64,000 nt of DNA. Origin: Idiomarina aminovorans (GTDB lineage Bacteria > Pseudomonadota > Gammaproteobacteria > Enterobacterales > Alteromonadaceae). Within the stretch, counting starts at the first letter, position 1. Every line of letters starts with the position of its first letter. The DNA lies in the NCBI RefSeq assembly GCF_023155095.1, contig NZ_JAKNDA010000001.1, forward strand, positions 1 through 64,000. Direction: 5' to 3'. Both the position numbers and the translations under genes were made by a program. This document shows positions 52,361 to 61,358 of the stretch, in pieces. Under the pieces are notes generated by a model. The model saw only the letters and a program-made list of their open reading frames with translations. It did not search any database and had not been told where the DNA came from.

Positions 52361-53923
52361 GTGTCCAGAGCTCTCCTAAAATCCGGATTTATCGTTAGCG
52401 CCATGACCTTAATTTCCCGTGTACTGGGTTTGGTGCGCGATGTGGTTATTGCCAACCTGATGGGCGCCGGCGCAGCGGCGGATGTGTTTTTCTTTGCTAA
52501 TAAAATTCCGAACTTTCTCAGACGTTTATTCGCTGAAGGTGCCTTCGCGCAGGCATTTGTTCCGGTGCTTACGGAATATAAGCAGGGTAAAGAGCTGCCG
52601 GATCAGCAGTTATTAATAGCCCGGGTATCGGGGACGCTGGGCACTATTATTACCGTGGTGACGCTTTTCGGCGTTATTGCCTCTCCGCTTGTCACCGCCT
52701 TGTTTGGCATGGGGTGGTTTTTAGACTGGTGGAATGACGGCCCCCAGGGCGAGAAGTTTGTGCTGGCCAGCGATTTGCTCAGAATTACCTTTCCTTATTT
52801 GTGGTTCATTACCTTTACCGCCATGGCGGGTGCCATACTCAATACACTGGGTAAGTTTGCGGTAGCGGCGTTTACACCGGTATTTCTTAATATTGCTATT
52901 ATTGCCGCGGCTATTTGGCTTGCACCGCAGCTTGAACAGCCGGAATATGGACTGGCCTGGGGCGTATTTTTTGGCGGCCTAATTCAGCTATTGTTCCAAA
53001 TTCCATTTCTTAAAAAAGCAGGGCTATTAGTTAAGCCAAAATGGGGCTGGAAAGACCCAGGCGTGACTAAAATTCGCAAACTGATGCTGCCTGCTATTTT
53101 TGGCGTATCGGTTAGCCAAATTAACTTGCTACTCGATACTTTAATTGCCAGTTTCTTAATGACTGGCTCTATAAGCTGGCTGTATTACTCCGACCGTTTG
53201 CTGGAGTTTCCTCTGGGCTTGTTCGGTATTGCTATTGCCACGGTTATTCTGCCTGCACTGTCTTCGCGTCATGTGGACCAGTCGAAGGAAAACTTCAGTT
53301 CAACCCTGGACTGGGGTGTTCGCATGGTGCTATTGCTCGGTGTACCGGCCATGGCGGGGTTATTTGTATTGGCGGAACCCATGCTTATGGTGTTGTTCAT
53401 GCACGGCGCTTTCAGCCCGGATGACGCACGTATGGCGTCTTATAGTTTAATGGCGTACTCCACCGGGTTACTCAGCTTTATGATGGTAAAAGTGTTGGCA
53501 ACGGGGTTTTACTCACGACAAGACACTAAACGCCCGGTTAAGTACGGCATTATAGCTATGGTAGCCAATATGGTGTTTAACATTGCTTTGGCCATTCCTT
53601 TTAGTTATGTCGGACTGGCACTGGCAACGGCGGCATCGGCGGCTATTAACGCAGGGCTGCTGGGTGTCACTTTATGGCGCGAGGGGGTATTGAAGAGGCA
53701 GCCCGGAACCGGACGCTTTATTCTGCAGGTGCTTTTTGCGACCACCTTGATGATTGCCGGTGTGCTTTGGCTGAGCCCTGATATTGATACCTGGCGAACC
53801 AGCTCATTAGTCGAGCGCCCGTGGTTTTTAGCGCAAGTCATCGGTTTTGGTGCCATCATTTATGTTGGCGTGTTGGTTATTACTGGCATGAGGCCGCGAC
53901 ATTTCCGTGCCCGTGAGTACTGA
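52361..53923 (+). CDS. murJ: Lipid II flippase MurJ
   Basis: A 520-residue inner-membrane MATE-like flippase, starting with GTG. The N-terminus shows SAMTLISRVLGLVRDVVIAN LMGAGAAADVFFFANKIPNFLRRLFAEGAFAQAFVPV, a hallmark of MurJ. About 14 helices follow. It moves lipid II across the inner membrane for peptidoglycan synthesis. It precedes ribF in the same direction. Confidence 0.97.
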   Translation: MSRALLKSGFIVSAMTLISRVLGLVRDVVIANLMGAGAAADVFFFANKIPNFLRRLFAEGAFAQAFVPVLTEYKQGKELPDQQLLIARVSGTLGTIITVVTLFGVIASPLVTALFGMGWFLDWWNDGPQGEKFVLASDLLRITFPYLWFITFTAMAGAILNTLGKFAVAAFTPVFLNIAIIAAAIWLAPQLEQPEYGLAWGVFFGGLIQLLFQIPFLKKAGLLVKPKWGWKDPGVTKIRKLMLPAIFGVSVSQINLLLDTLIASFLMTGSISWLYYSDRLLEFPLGLFGIAIATVILPALSSRHVDQSKENFSSTLDWGVRMVLLLGVPAMAGLFVLAEPMLMVLFMHGAFSPDDARMASYSLMAYSTGLLSFMMVKVLATGFYSRQDTKRPVKYGIIAMVANMVFNIALAIPFSYVGLALATAASAAINAGLLGVTLWREGVLKRQPGTGRFILQVLFATTLMIAGVLWLSPDIDTWRTSSLVERPWFLAQVIGFGAIIYVGVLVITGMRPRHFRAREY

Positions 53924-53984
53924 TTATCCGGTCAGTATCAGTTATAATCGCGTTTTTCCAGAAATAGAGTAAGATTGTGCGGGC

Positions 53985-54923
53985 ATGGAACTGATTCGCG
54001 GTACTCATAATCTCAGAGCTGAGCATAATGGCTGTGTGCTGACTATAGGGAACTTTGATGGTGTTCACCTGGGGCATCAGGCGGTGCTCAGTCAGGTGCG
54101 CGAGCAAGCGAAAAAGCTGGGAGTGCCCTCGGCAGTAATGACCTTTGAGCCACAACCACAAGAGTTATTCCAGCCTGAAAAAGCGCCAGCACGTTTAACC
54201 AATTGGCGGGAAAAGTACCTGGCTTTGCGGGCACAGCAGGTCGACCGCCACATTGTTATTGAATTTAATAAAAAGTTTGCCAGCCAACCCGCCCGTGAAT
54301 TTATTGAACAGACGCTGGTGGGTAAGTTAGGCGTTAAGTTTTTAGTGGTAGGTGATGATTTTCGCTTCGGTTATAAGCGAGAAGGTGATTTTGAGCTGTT
54401 ATTAGAAGCGGGCAAAGAACTTGGCTTTGACGTTGTCGATACCCGTAGTTACCGGCAGCAGCAAAAACGCGTCAGCAGTACAGCAATCCGTCAGGCGCTG
54501 AATAAAGGCGATTTTGAGCAGGCGGAACAAATGCTGGGTCGGCCTTATAAAATGTGCGGGAAAGTTGTGCACGGGCGTAAGAACGGACGGACCATTGGTT
54601 TTCCGACTGCGAATGTGCCGCTAAAACGCCTAAAAAGCCCGTTACACGGTGTCTTTGCCGTAACCGCTCAGCTTGGCAACGATGGAAAAGCACACGCGGG
54701 AGTAGCCAACCTGGGAACACGACCCACATTAAATGGCGACGAAGTGCAGCTGGAGGTGCATTTGTTTGAGTTTTCAGGCAATCTGTACGGTCAGCAGATG
54801 ACGGTCACACCGGTGGCCAAATTGCGTAACGAGCAACGTTTTGCGTCGTTACAGCACTTACAAGAACAAATTGAAAAAGATGCCGCCCGCGCACGCGATG
54901 CATTAGCGTGCCGGAGTCAGTAA
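53985..54923 (+). CDS. ribF: Bifunctional riboflavin kinase / FAD synthetase
   Basis: A 312-residue enzyme that makes FMN and FAD. The N-terminal FAD synthetase domain has LTIGNFDGVHLGHQAVL and VVGDDFRFGYKREGDF with SSTAIRQAL. The C-terminal riboflavin kinase domain has GRTIGFPTANVPL and GVANLGTRPTLNG. It lies 26 bp before ileS. Confidence 0.97.
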   Translation: MELIRGTHNLRAEHNGCVLTIGNFDGVHLGHQAVLSQVREQAKKLGVPSAVMTFEPQPQELFQPEKAPARLTNWREKYLALRAQQVDRHIVIEFNKKFASQPAREFIEQTLVGKLGVKFLVVGDDFRFGYKREGDFELLLEAGKELGFDVVDTRSYRQQQKRVSSTAIRQALNKGDFEQAEQMLGRPYKMCGKVVHGRKNGRTIGFPTANVPLKRLKSPLHGVFAVTAQLGNDGKAHAGVANLGTRPTLNGDEVQLEVHLFEFSGNLYGQQMTVTPVAKLRNEQRFASLQHLQEQIEKDAARARDALACRSQ

Positions 54924-54949
54924 CTATGCGGAAATGGAAACAGTGACCG

Positions 54950-57784
54950 ATGAGTGATTACAAACACACCTTAAATTTGCCAGAAACCGCTTTCCCCATG
55001 CGCGGCAACTTGGCTCAACGTGAGCCTAAAATGCTGGAGCAATGGTATGAAACCGACCTTTACGGTCAAATTCGTGAAGCCAAAGCGGGCAAGCCAAAAT
55101 TTATTCTGCACGACGGCCCTCCGTATGCCAACGGTCAAATTCATATTGGTCACGCCGTAAATAAAATTTTAAAAGACGTTATTGTTAAAGCAAAAACCTT
55201 AAGCGACTTTGATGCGCCTTATGTGCCGGGCTGGGACTGCCATGGCCTTCCCATTGAATTGCAGGTTGAGAAAAAACACGGCAAGCCGGGTAAGAAATTG
55301 AATTTAGCCGAGTTTCGCGAAAAATGCCGCGAATACGCCATGACGCAAATTGACCAGCAGCGCACTGAGTTTAAACGCCTGGGTGTGTTAGGTGACTGGG
55401 ACAATCCTTACCTGACCATGAATTTTAAGCAGGAAGCGGACAGTGTCCGGGCGCTGGCAAAAATCATTGATAACGGACATATGCATCAGGGCTTTAAGCC
55501 GGTTCATTGGTGTACCGATTGTGGTTCTGCGCTGGCGGAAGCGGAAGTTGAGTATCAGGATAAGAACTCGCCGGCTATCGACGTGCGCATGCCGGTTGCG
55601 GCAACGGCTGAAACCGTCGATTGCTTTAGTACGCCGCAAGGGCATATGGGCGAAGGCAATGTCAGCATGGTTATCTGGACTACCACGCCGTGGACCATTC
55701 CGGCCAACCGCGCTGTTACTCTGGCGGACGGACTTGAGTACACCTTAGTGCAAGTGGAAGCCAGCGACGAGCAGCCGGCAGAACGGGTGATTGTGGCTGA
55801 TGATCTGGTGACCGACTGCATGGAACGCTGGAACATTACGCATTATCACAAGTTAGGCTTTTGCAAAGGCAAAGATTTAGAAGGTCTGCAACTCCAGCAT
55901 CCGTTATTTGATCTGCAAGTGCCGGTTATTTTAGGTGATCATGTTACTACTGAAAGTGGTACCGGTTGTGTGCATACGGCGCCCGGGCATGGTGTCGATG
56001 ACTTCATTGTAGGGCAGCAGTACGGCATTGAAGTTTATAACCCGGTGGGTGATAACGGTGTGTATAAAGACGACACCCCGATTTTTGCCGGACAGCATGT
56101 GTTTAAAGCGAACGAACCTATCGTCGATAAGCTGCACGAGGTGGGTAATTTGATGCATGTCGAAAGCTATCGTCACTCATACCCGCATTGCTGGCGTCAC
56201 AAAACCCCGATTATTTTCCGTGCGACGCCACAGTGGTTTATCAGCATGGATAAGAAAGAGTTGCGTGCCGGTGCATTAGAGCAAATTAAGAAAGTAGGCT
56301 GGTTCCCGGAATGGGGCCAAAGCCGTATTGAGTCAATGGTAGAAGGGCGTCCGGACTGGTGTATTTCACGTCAGCGTACCTGGGGTAACCCTATTGCTAT
56401 TTTTGTTAACCGCGAAACCGAAGAGCTTCACCCCAATACGCTGGAGCTGATGGAAAAAGTGGCTCAACTGATTGAAAAAGACGGGGTTCAGGCCTGGTTT
56501 GATTTAGAGCCGGAAACTTTGCTGGGCGATGAAGCTGACAAATATCGCAAAGTCACCGATACCTTAGATGTCTGGTTCGACTCGGGCGTGACGCATCACT
56601 GCGTATTGCGTGAGTTTGATGGCTTGCATTGGCCTGCTGACTTGTATCTGGAAGGTTCGGACCAGCATCGCGGCTGGTTCCAGAGCTCCTTGGTTACGGG
56701 TGTTGCTATGTACGATGAAGCGCCGTATCACCAAGTGTTAACGCACGGTTTCACCGTAGATGCGAAAGGCCGCAAGATGTCAAAATCTGTCGGTAATGTG
56801 GTAGCTCCGCAGGACGTCATGAACAAATTAGGCGGTGATATTCTGCGCTTATGGACGGCATCGGCCGACTATTCCGGCGAAATGACCGTTTCTGATGAAA
56901 TTCTTAAGCGTTCAGCGGATGCGTATCGCCGTATTCGTAATACCTCGCGCTTTTTACTGGCTAACTTAAGCGGCTTTGATCCTAAAACCGACTTAGTTGC
57001 CAGAGAAGACATGGTTGAACTTGACCGCTGGATTGTCGGTCGTGCTGCGGACTTACAAAAAGAGTTGTTAGAGGCGTATGACAACTACCAGTTTCACAGT
57101 GTGGTGCAAAAACTCATGCACTTCTGTTCTATTGAGCTGGGCAGTTTCTATCTGGACATCATTAAAGACCGTCAGTACACCGCTAAGTCTGAAGGTTTAG
57201 CGCGTCGTTCCTGCCAGACCGCGCTTTACCATATTGCTGAAGCACTAGTGCGCTGGATGGCACCCATTTGTAGCTTTACCGCTCAGGAAATTTGGGACTT
57301 GTTGCCAAACGAGCGTAGCCAGTATGTCTTTACACAGAGCTGGTATCAGGGCTTTGATGAGTTTTCGGGTGTTAAAGACGATGAGAACGAGTTCTGGATG
57401 CAGTTACTGGAAATTCGTGATGTCGTTAATCAGGCATTGGAGCAGTCACGCCGCGATGATGTGATCGGTGGTTCGTTACAGGCAGAAGTCACCCTGTACG
57501 CGGATGATAAACTGGCTACTGCATTGAATCGTTTGGGCGAAGAACTGCGTTTTGCGCTGCTGACATCGGAAGCCCGGGTGGCTTCAATGAGTGATTCACC
57601 GGCAAATGCAGTTAAAGCTGAAAAATTGGACTTGGCCGTTAGTGTGGTTAAATCTGAATACAAGAAGTGTGAGCGTTGCTGGCATCATCGTGAAGAGGTT
57701 GGCACGTTAGAAGCGCACCCCGATTTATGCCAACGCTGTGTAACCAATATTGAAGGTGAAGGTGAGGAGCGTCGTTTTGCCTGA
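54950..57784 (+). CDS. ileS: Isoleucyl-tRNA synthetase
   Basis: A 944-residue class I synthetase. The HIGH motif is in [20 protein letters not shown] (about residue 65), the editing domain has [13 protein letters not shown] and [16 protein letters not shown], and KMSKS occurs in [13 protein letters not shown] (about 607). The C-terminal zinc finger is [10 protein letters not shown]...CQRCV. It is intact, and overlaps lspA by eight bases. Confidence 0.98.
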   Translation: MSDYKHTLNLPETAFPMRGNLAQREPKMLEQWYETDLYGQIREAKAGKPKFILHDGPPYANGQIHIGHAVNKILKDVIVKAKTLSDFDAPYVPGWDCHGLPIELQVEKKHGKPGKKLNLAEFREKCREYAMTQIDQQRTEFKRLGVLGDWDNPYLTMNFKQEADSVRALAKIIDNGHMHQGFKPVHWCTDCGSALAEAEVEYQDKNSPAIDVRMPVAATAETVDCFSTPQGHMGEGNVSMVIWTTTPWTIPANRAVTLADGLEYTLVQVEASDEQPAERVIVADDLVTDCMERWNITHYHKLGFCKGKDLEGLQLQHPLFDLQVPVILGDHVTTESGTGCVHTAPGHGVDDFIVGQQYGIEVYNPVGDNGVYKDDTPIFAGQHVFKANEPIVDKLHEVGNLMHVESYRHSYPHCWRHKTPIIFRATPQWFISMDKKELRAGALEQIKKVGWFPEWGQSRIESMVEGRPDWCISRQRTWGNPIAIFVNRETEELHPNTLELMEKVAQLIEKDGVQAWFDLEPETLLGDEADKYRKVTDTLDVWFDSGVTHHCVLREFDGLHWPADLYLEGSDQHRGWFQSSLVTGVAMYDEAPYHQVLTHGFTVDAKGRKMSKSVGNVVAPQDVMNKLGGDILRLWTASADYSGEMTVSDEILKRSADAYRRIRNTSRFLLANLSGFDPKTDLVAREDMVELDRWIVGRAADLQKELLEAYDNYQFHSVVQKLMHFCSIELGSFYLDIIKDRQYTAKSEGLARRSCQTALYHIAEALVRWMAPICSFTAQEIWDLLPNERSQYVFTQSWYQGFDEFSGVKDDENEFWMQLLEIRDVVNQALEQSRRDDVIGGSLQAEVTLYADDKLATALNRLGEELRFALLTSEARVASMSDSPANAVKAEKLDLAVSVVKSEYKKCERCWHHREEVGTLEAHPDLCQRCVTNIEGEGEERRFA

Positions 57785-58304
57785 TTTTGCGAACCAGACT
57801 AACCGTGCAACCGGGCTGCGTTTTTTGTGGCTGACGTTGTTGCTGGTGGTTGTTGATCAAATTACCAAAATTTGGGCGGCTGGTGAATTTGAGCTTTATG
57901 AAAGCCGGGTTATTATTGAAGGCTTATTTAATTTCACTTATGTACATAACTACGGTGCCGCATTCAGCTTTTTGAGTGATAGTGGCGGTTGGCAGCGTTG
58001 GCTGTTCACCGCTATAGCCATCGCTATTAGTGTGGTTCTGCTTATCTGGATGCGTCGGAACCCGGTAGGTTTGTGGCGCCAGAACTTAGCCTTTTCTCTG
58101 ATTTTAGCCGGTGCCATCGGTAATGTGGCTGACCGTTTAATGTACGGTTATGTTATTGACTTTCTTGATGTCCATTATCAGGGCTGGCACTGGCCCGCTT
58201 TTAATGTTGCCGATATGGCCATTACCATTGGTGCGGCACTCATGTTGCTAGAGGCTTTCTTTGACAACCGCCGTGATAAAATCGAGAACGGTGACAAGCA
58301 GTAA
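57777..58304 (+). CDS. lspA: Lipoprotein signal peptidase
   Basis: A 175-residue inner-membrane aspartic peptidase with four helices. Catalytic Asp residues are in [16 protein letters not shown] and [22 protein letters not shown] in the first helix is also conserved. The TTG start at 57777 follows GAGGAGC and overlaps the ileS stop. Confidence 0.96.
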   Translation: MPDFANQTNRATGLRFLWLTLLLVVVDQITKIWAAGEFELYESRVIIEGLFNFTYVHNYGAAFSFLSDSGGWQRWLFTAIAIAISVVLLIWMRRNPVGLWRQNLAFSLILAGAIGNVADRLMYGYVIDFLDVHYQGWHWPAFNVADMAITIGAALMLLEAFFDNRRDKIENGDKQ

Positions 58305-58314
58305 GGAGTTTCTT

Positions 58315-58755
58315 TTGAGTCGTTTACCTATTGAGCACGGGCGCGAAGTGGTCATGCACTTCACGATAAAACTAACCGATGGTTCGGTTGCGGACAGTAC
58401 CAAAATGTCGGGCAAGCCGGCTAAATTCCGTATGGGCGACGGCAGCCTGACGGAAAACTTTGAAGCTTGCCTGGTCGGTCTGCGCGAAGGTGCTGATCGT
58501 GAATTTAGGCTAGAGCCCAAAGACGCTTTTGGTGAGCCTAATCCGGATAACTATTATTATGTGGACTCGGCCAAGTTTAGCGATGAAACGAAACCGGAAG
58601 TGGGTGCTATTTTGGCGTTCACCCAACCGGACGGTACAGATTTACCCGGAATTGTTCGTAAAATTGAAGGTCCAACAGTGACCATTGACTTTAATCATCC
58701 ATTGTCCGGGCAAACGGTAGTTTTCGCCGTCGAGATTATTAGTGTTGAGCCTTAA
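58315..58755 (+). CDS. fkpB: FKBP-type peptidyl-prolyl isomerase (SlpA/FkpB)
   Basis: A 146-residue FKBP. FKBP segments are DGSVADSTKMSGKPAKFRMG DGSLTENFEACLVGLREGAD and FGEPNPDNYYYVD, with an inserted-in-flap (IF) chaperone domain. A TTG start at 58315 is supported by TAAGGAG; it follows lspA by 10 bp. The lspA-fkpB-ispH order is typical. Confidence 0.93.
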   Translation: MSRLPIEHGREVVMHFTIKLTDGSVADSTKMSGKPAKFRMGDGSLTENFEACLVGLREGADREFRLEPKDAFGEPNPDNYYYVDSAKFSDETKPEVGAILAFTQPDGTDLPGIVRKIEGPTVTIDFNHPLSGQTVVFAVEIISVEP

Positions 58756-58791
58756 CGGGTCACTGAACCGGGCTGAGCGCAGGAGGAAATG

Positions 58792-59736
58792 ATGCAAATT
58801 TTGTTGGCGAACCCACGTGGCTTTTGTGCAGGCGTTGATCGCGCAATTACTATTGTTGAGCGGGCTTTAGAAATATTTGAGCCGCCGATTTATGTGCGTC
58901 ACGAAGTGGTTCATAACAAATATGTGGTTAGCAAACTGCGCGAAGCCGGTGCGGTTTTTGTGGAAGAGTTGCACGAAGTACCCGATGACCAAATTGTTAT
59001 TTTTAGTGCGCATGGTGTTTCGCAAGCGGTGCGCCAGGAAGCCAAAGATCGTGGTTTGCGGGTATTTGATGCGACCTGTCCCTTAGTAACCAAAGTGCAT
59101 ATGGAAGTGACGCGTGCCAGCCGCAAAGGCCATGAATGTATTTTGATTGGTCATGCCGGGCACCCTGAAGTGGAAGGCACGATGGGGCAGTATAAAAATA
59201 CGGAAGGCGGTATTTATTTGGTGGAGTCGCCGGAAGATGTCGCTAATCTCGAAGTGAAAGACCCGAAAAACCTGCATTACATGAGCCAGACAACCTTGTC
59301 AGTTGATGACACCGCGGATGTTATTGATGACTTACGGAAAAAGTTCCCCGAGATTAATGGTCCGCGCAAAGACGATATTTGCTACGCCACCCAAAACCGC
59401 CAGGACGCTGTGCGTGAGTTAGCCAGTGATGCTGATGTGATGTTAGTGGTGGGTGCCCGTAACAGTTCAAATTCAAACCGCTTGCGCGAGCTTTCAGAGA
59501 AAATGGACACCCCGGCTTACTTGATTGACGATGCGAACTGCATCGACAAAGCGTGGTTGGAAGGGCGCGAAAAGGTTGCTGTAACAGCCGGAGCCTCTGC
59601 ACCCGAAGTCTTGGTTCAGGAAGTTATTGCTAAACTTCAGGAGTGGGGTGGGAAGACCGCTATTGAACTCAGTGGTAGAGAGGAAAATATTACGTTTTCA
59701 ATTCCACCGGAACTCAGGCCACACCCGGCGGTTTAA
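58792..59736 (+). CDS. ispH: 4-hydroxy-3-methylbut-2-enyl diphosphate reductase IspH
   Basis: A 314-residue 4Fe-4S enzyme of the non-mevalonate isoprenoid pathway. The three cluster cysteines are visible in [24 protein letters not shown] and DDANCID. The motifs [10 protein letters not shown] and [12 protein letters not shown] are standard. AGGAGG sits at 58781-58786, so the second of two adjacent ATGs (58792) is preferred. It is convergent with the pseudopilin genes, with five bases between stops. Confidence 0.97.
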   Translation: MQILLANPRGFCAGVDRAITIVERALEIFEPPIYVRHEVVHNKYVVSKLREAGAVFVEELHEVPDDQIVIFSAHGVSQAVRQEAKDRGLRVFDATCPLVTKVHMEVTRASRKGHECILIGHAGHPEVEGTMGQYKNTEGGIYLVESPEDVANLEVKDPKNLHYMSQTTLSVDDTADVIDDLRKKFPEINGPRKDDICYATQNRQDAVRELASDADVMLVVGARNSSNSNRLRELSEKMDTPAYLIDDANCIDKAWLEGREKVAVTAGASAPEVLVQEVIAKLQEWGGKTAIELSGREENITFSIPPELRPHPAV

Positions 59737-59741
59737 AGCTA

Positions 59742-60086
59742 TTAACGAACAAGCCAAAACCTTTGTTTCAGTTCCTGTTCATTGCTCCAAGAGACTGTCA
59801 CTTCAGTTATCGCGTTATCTGGGTCAACAGAAGTCAGTTCTGCTGTTAAATCAAACGGTCCGGTAGTGGTTGAGAGGTCAGGGGGATTCCCTTGAGACCA
59901 TGCTTTTTGGGCATCGCTTACGTATGCCATTAATACCTCTACGGCCTGTGCCTTTTGGTAGGCGCTATCAACTGCAGATAAACTGGTTTGTAAAAGCTGC
60001 ATGCTGGTTATGGCCCAGAGTCCAAATAAGGCCGAGCAGGCCAGGACTTCAACCAGTGAAAAACCGCTATTGCTGTGCTTGTTCAT
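59742..60086 (-). CDS. PpdC/PilV-like minor pseudopilin
   Basis: A 114-residue prepilin-like protein. The leader has SGFSLVEVLACSALF, with cleavage before Phe and Glu5 present. A single N-terminal helix is followed by a small beta domain. The start at 60086 lies inside the end of the upstream gene (overlap of 20 bp). It is the last gene of the minor-pseudopilin set. The assignment is by position and leader type. Confidence 0.75.
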   Translation of the reverse strand: MNKHSNSGFSLVEVLACSALFGLWAITSMQLLQTSLSAVDSAYQKAQAVEVLMAYVSDAQKAWSQGNPPDLSTTTGPFDLTAELTSVDPDNAITEVTVSWSNEQELKQRFWLVR

Positions 60087-60261
60087 ACGCCAACCGTTGT
60101 GCTTCAAAGTCTTGCTGAAGTTGTTGAGAAAGTTGTAGCCATTGATGTTGCTGCTGAGCTTCCACCATTTGTGCGTAAAATAGCAAAGCCACTAAACTGG
60201 CTGAGCTCAGACTTATTAATGTCACTAGTGTTAGTATTAAAGCGAATCCGTTCGCCTTCAT
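60067..60261 (-). CDS. Very short YgdB/PilX-like pseudopilin
   Basis: A 64-residue protein starting MKANGFALILTLVTLISLSS. It has a prepilin-type cleavage site and hydrophobic helix but no Glu5, like PilX-class proteins. The whole remainder is a Gln-rich helix, with no globular domain. E. coli YgdB is about twice as long. The overlap with the PilV-like gene is orderly and no frameshift is apparent, so it looks like a real short form. Confidence 0.6.
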   Translation of the reverse strand: MKANGFALILTLVTLISLSSASLVALLFYAQMVEAQQQHQWLQLSQQLQQDFEAQRLAYEQAQQ

Positions 60262-60279
60262 TGTTGGTTCCTTTTTTGT

Positions 60280-60780
60280 TCAACCGGGTGCGATTGTGAT
60301 TAAGCGCTTCAGGATTGTAGTGTGTTCGTCTTTACTGACGGTAAGAGTGACGAACAGTTTTGCCAGCGCTGTGGCAGATTCAGGCATATAAGGCTCCGCG
60401 CTAAGCTGAGCGACTTTAAACTGCGACTTGTTGGTCAGTGACTGCCAACCATAACCAGCGCAGTCAAGCGTCATTGGGTTGTATTGCAGTTGTTTATCTT
60501 TGACTCTGAAACCAACGGAACCACCACGGTGTTGCGTAAATAAATAACAGGCGCTTTGAGGGTTTGAAATATCGGCTATTTGTGTTTCTTTCAGTCTTTC
60601 TAAAAATTGATTGGCCGTGTTTTGAGCGCCCATTAAAAAGTTGGCTCGGGGAACTTTCTGGTATTTTATTGCGGTCTGCCATTGCAGCTGCTGTTGCATA
60701 GCCAGTACAACCAACGCGCCGATAGCCGAAGCAATCAAAACCTCAACCAGACTGCTTCCACGCTCGGACATACTCAGCAT
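60280..60780 (-). CDS. PpdB/PilW-like minor pseudopilin
   Basis: A 166-residue protein. The prepilin leader is MLSMSERGSSLVEVLIASAI, with cleavage after Gly and Glu5 present. The C-terminal part is a beta-rich globular domain with two cysteines (SACYLF; LDCAGYGW). It overlaps the upstream gene by seven bases. It is the PilW-type member of the four-gene set. Confidence 0.78.
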   Translation of the reverse strand: MLSMSERGSSLVEVLIASAIGALVVLAMQQQLQWQTAIKYQKVPRANFLMGAQNTANQFLERLKETQIADISNPQSACYLFTQHRGGSVGFRVKDKQLQYNPMTLDCAGYGWQSLTNKSQFKVAQLSAEPYMPESATALAKLFVTLTVSKDEHTTILKRLITIAPG

Positions 60781-61190
60781 ATTGGTATTCCCGGCAGAGA
60801 AGATCCATGACTTGAGCAACCGCGGATACGCCCGACACTGCTAATGATGAGCTTAACTTGTCGCTCACCACTTATTAGCCTGATATGACCGGGGTTTGCG
60901 GTTGCCGATTCCCCATAAAAGGTCAGCGGTGAGGCAAGACTGTAAGTAGACTCTGCCACTAACCCGTAGTCACTGACGGCACTTTGTAACGCCTGCCAAT
61001 CAACTTCAATATTGTTTTGATTGCGTCTGGATTTAGCCTGTACTTGCTGCAAATAAGCTAACCAGCGACTCGTTTCCTGTTGCAACAGCAAAGAAGCGGT
61101 TTGCTGATGAAATATAGGCAAAGAAAATGTGCCCAGAATAGCACTAATTGCCAATGCAATAATCAGTTCAATAAGCGAATAACCACGCAT
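60774..61190 (-). CDS. PpdA/FimT/GspH-like minor pseudopilin
   Basis: A 138-residue prepilin. The leader MRGYSLIELIIALAISAILG has cleavage after Gly and Glu5. The GspH-like domain follows, ending with the FimT-like IISSVGRIRGCS. It is the first gene on the minus strand, divergent from flhA. The ATG at 61190 is chosen because the pseudopilin leader begins there. Confidence 0.8.
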   Translation of the reverse strand: MRGYSLIELIIALAISAILGTFSLPIFHQQTASLLLQQETSRWLAYLQQVQAKSRRNQNNIEVDWQALQSAVSDYGLVAESTYSLASPLTFYGESATANPGHIRLISGERQVKLIISSVGRIRGCSSHGSSLPGIPIC

Positions 61191-61271
61191 AATATTCCAA
61201 CCGATGAATGAATAATTGCAAAGTATAGCGGTGCGTAAACTCGCGTCTGTAAGCTCAATCTTAAGACTGTG

Positions 61272-61287
61272 TGTGACAATCGTTGCA
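61272..61287 (+). promoter_or_regulatory. Weak sigma-54-like promoter candidate for flhA
   Basis: TGTGACAATCGTTGCA has a perfect TTGCA -12 element, but the -24 reads TGTGAC rather than TGGCAC. Spacing is correct. It is 71 bases before the chosen flhA start. It is a low-confidence call. Confidence 0.3.
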
Positions 61288-61358
61288 TTAACTAAAAGCT
61301 GGCTCGATTCTTGAATAAAACACCGCAGGTTCAACTTTTTGACGCAACAGGAAGACGT

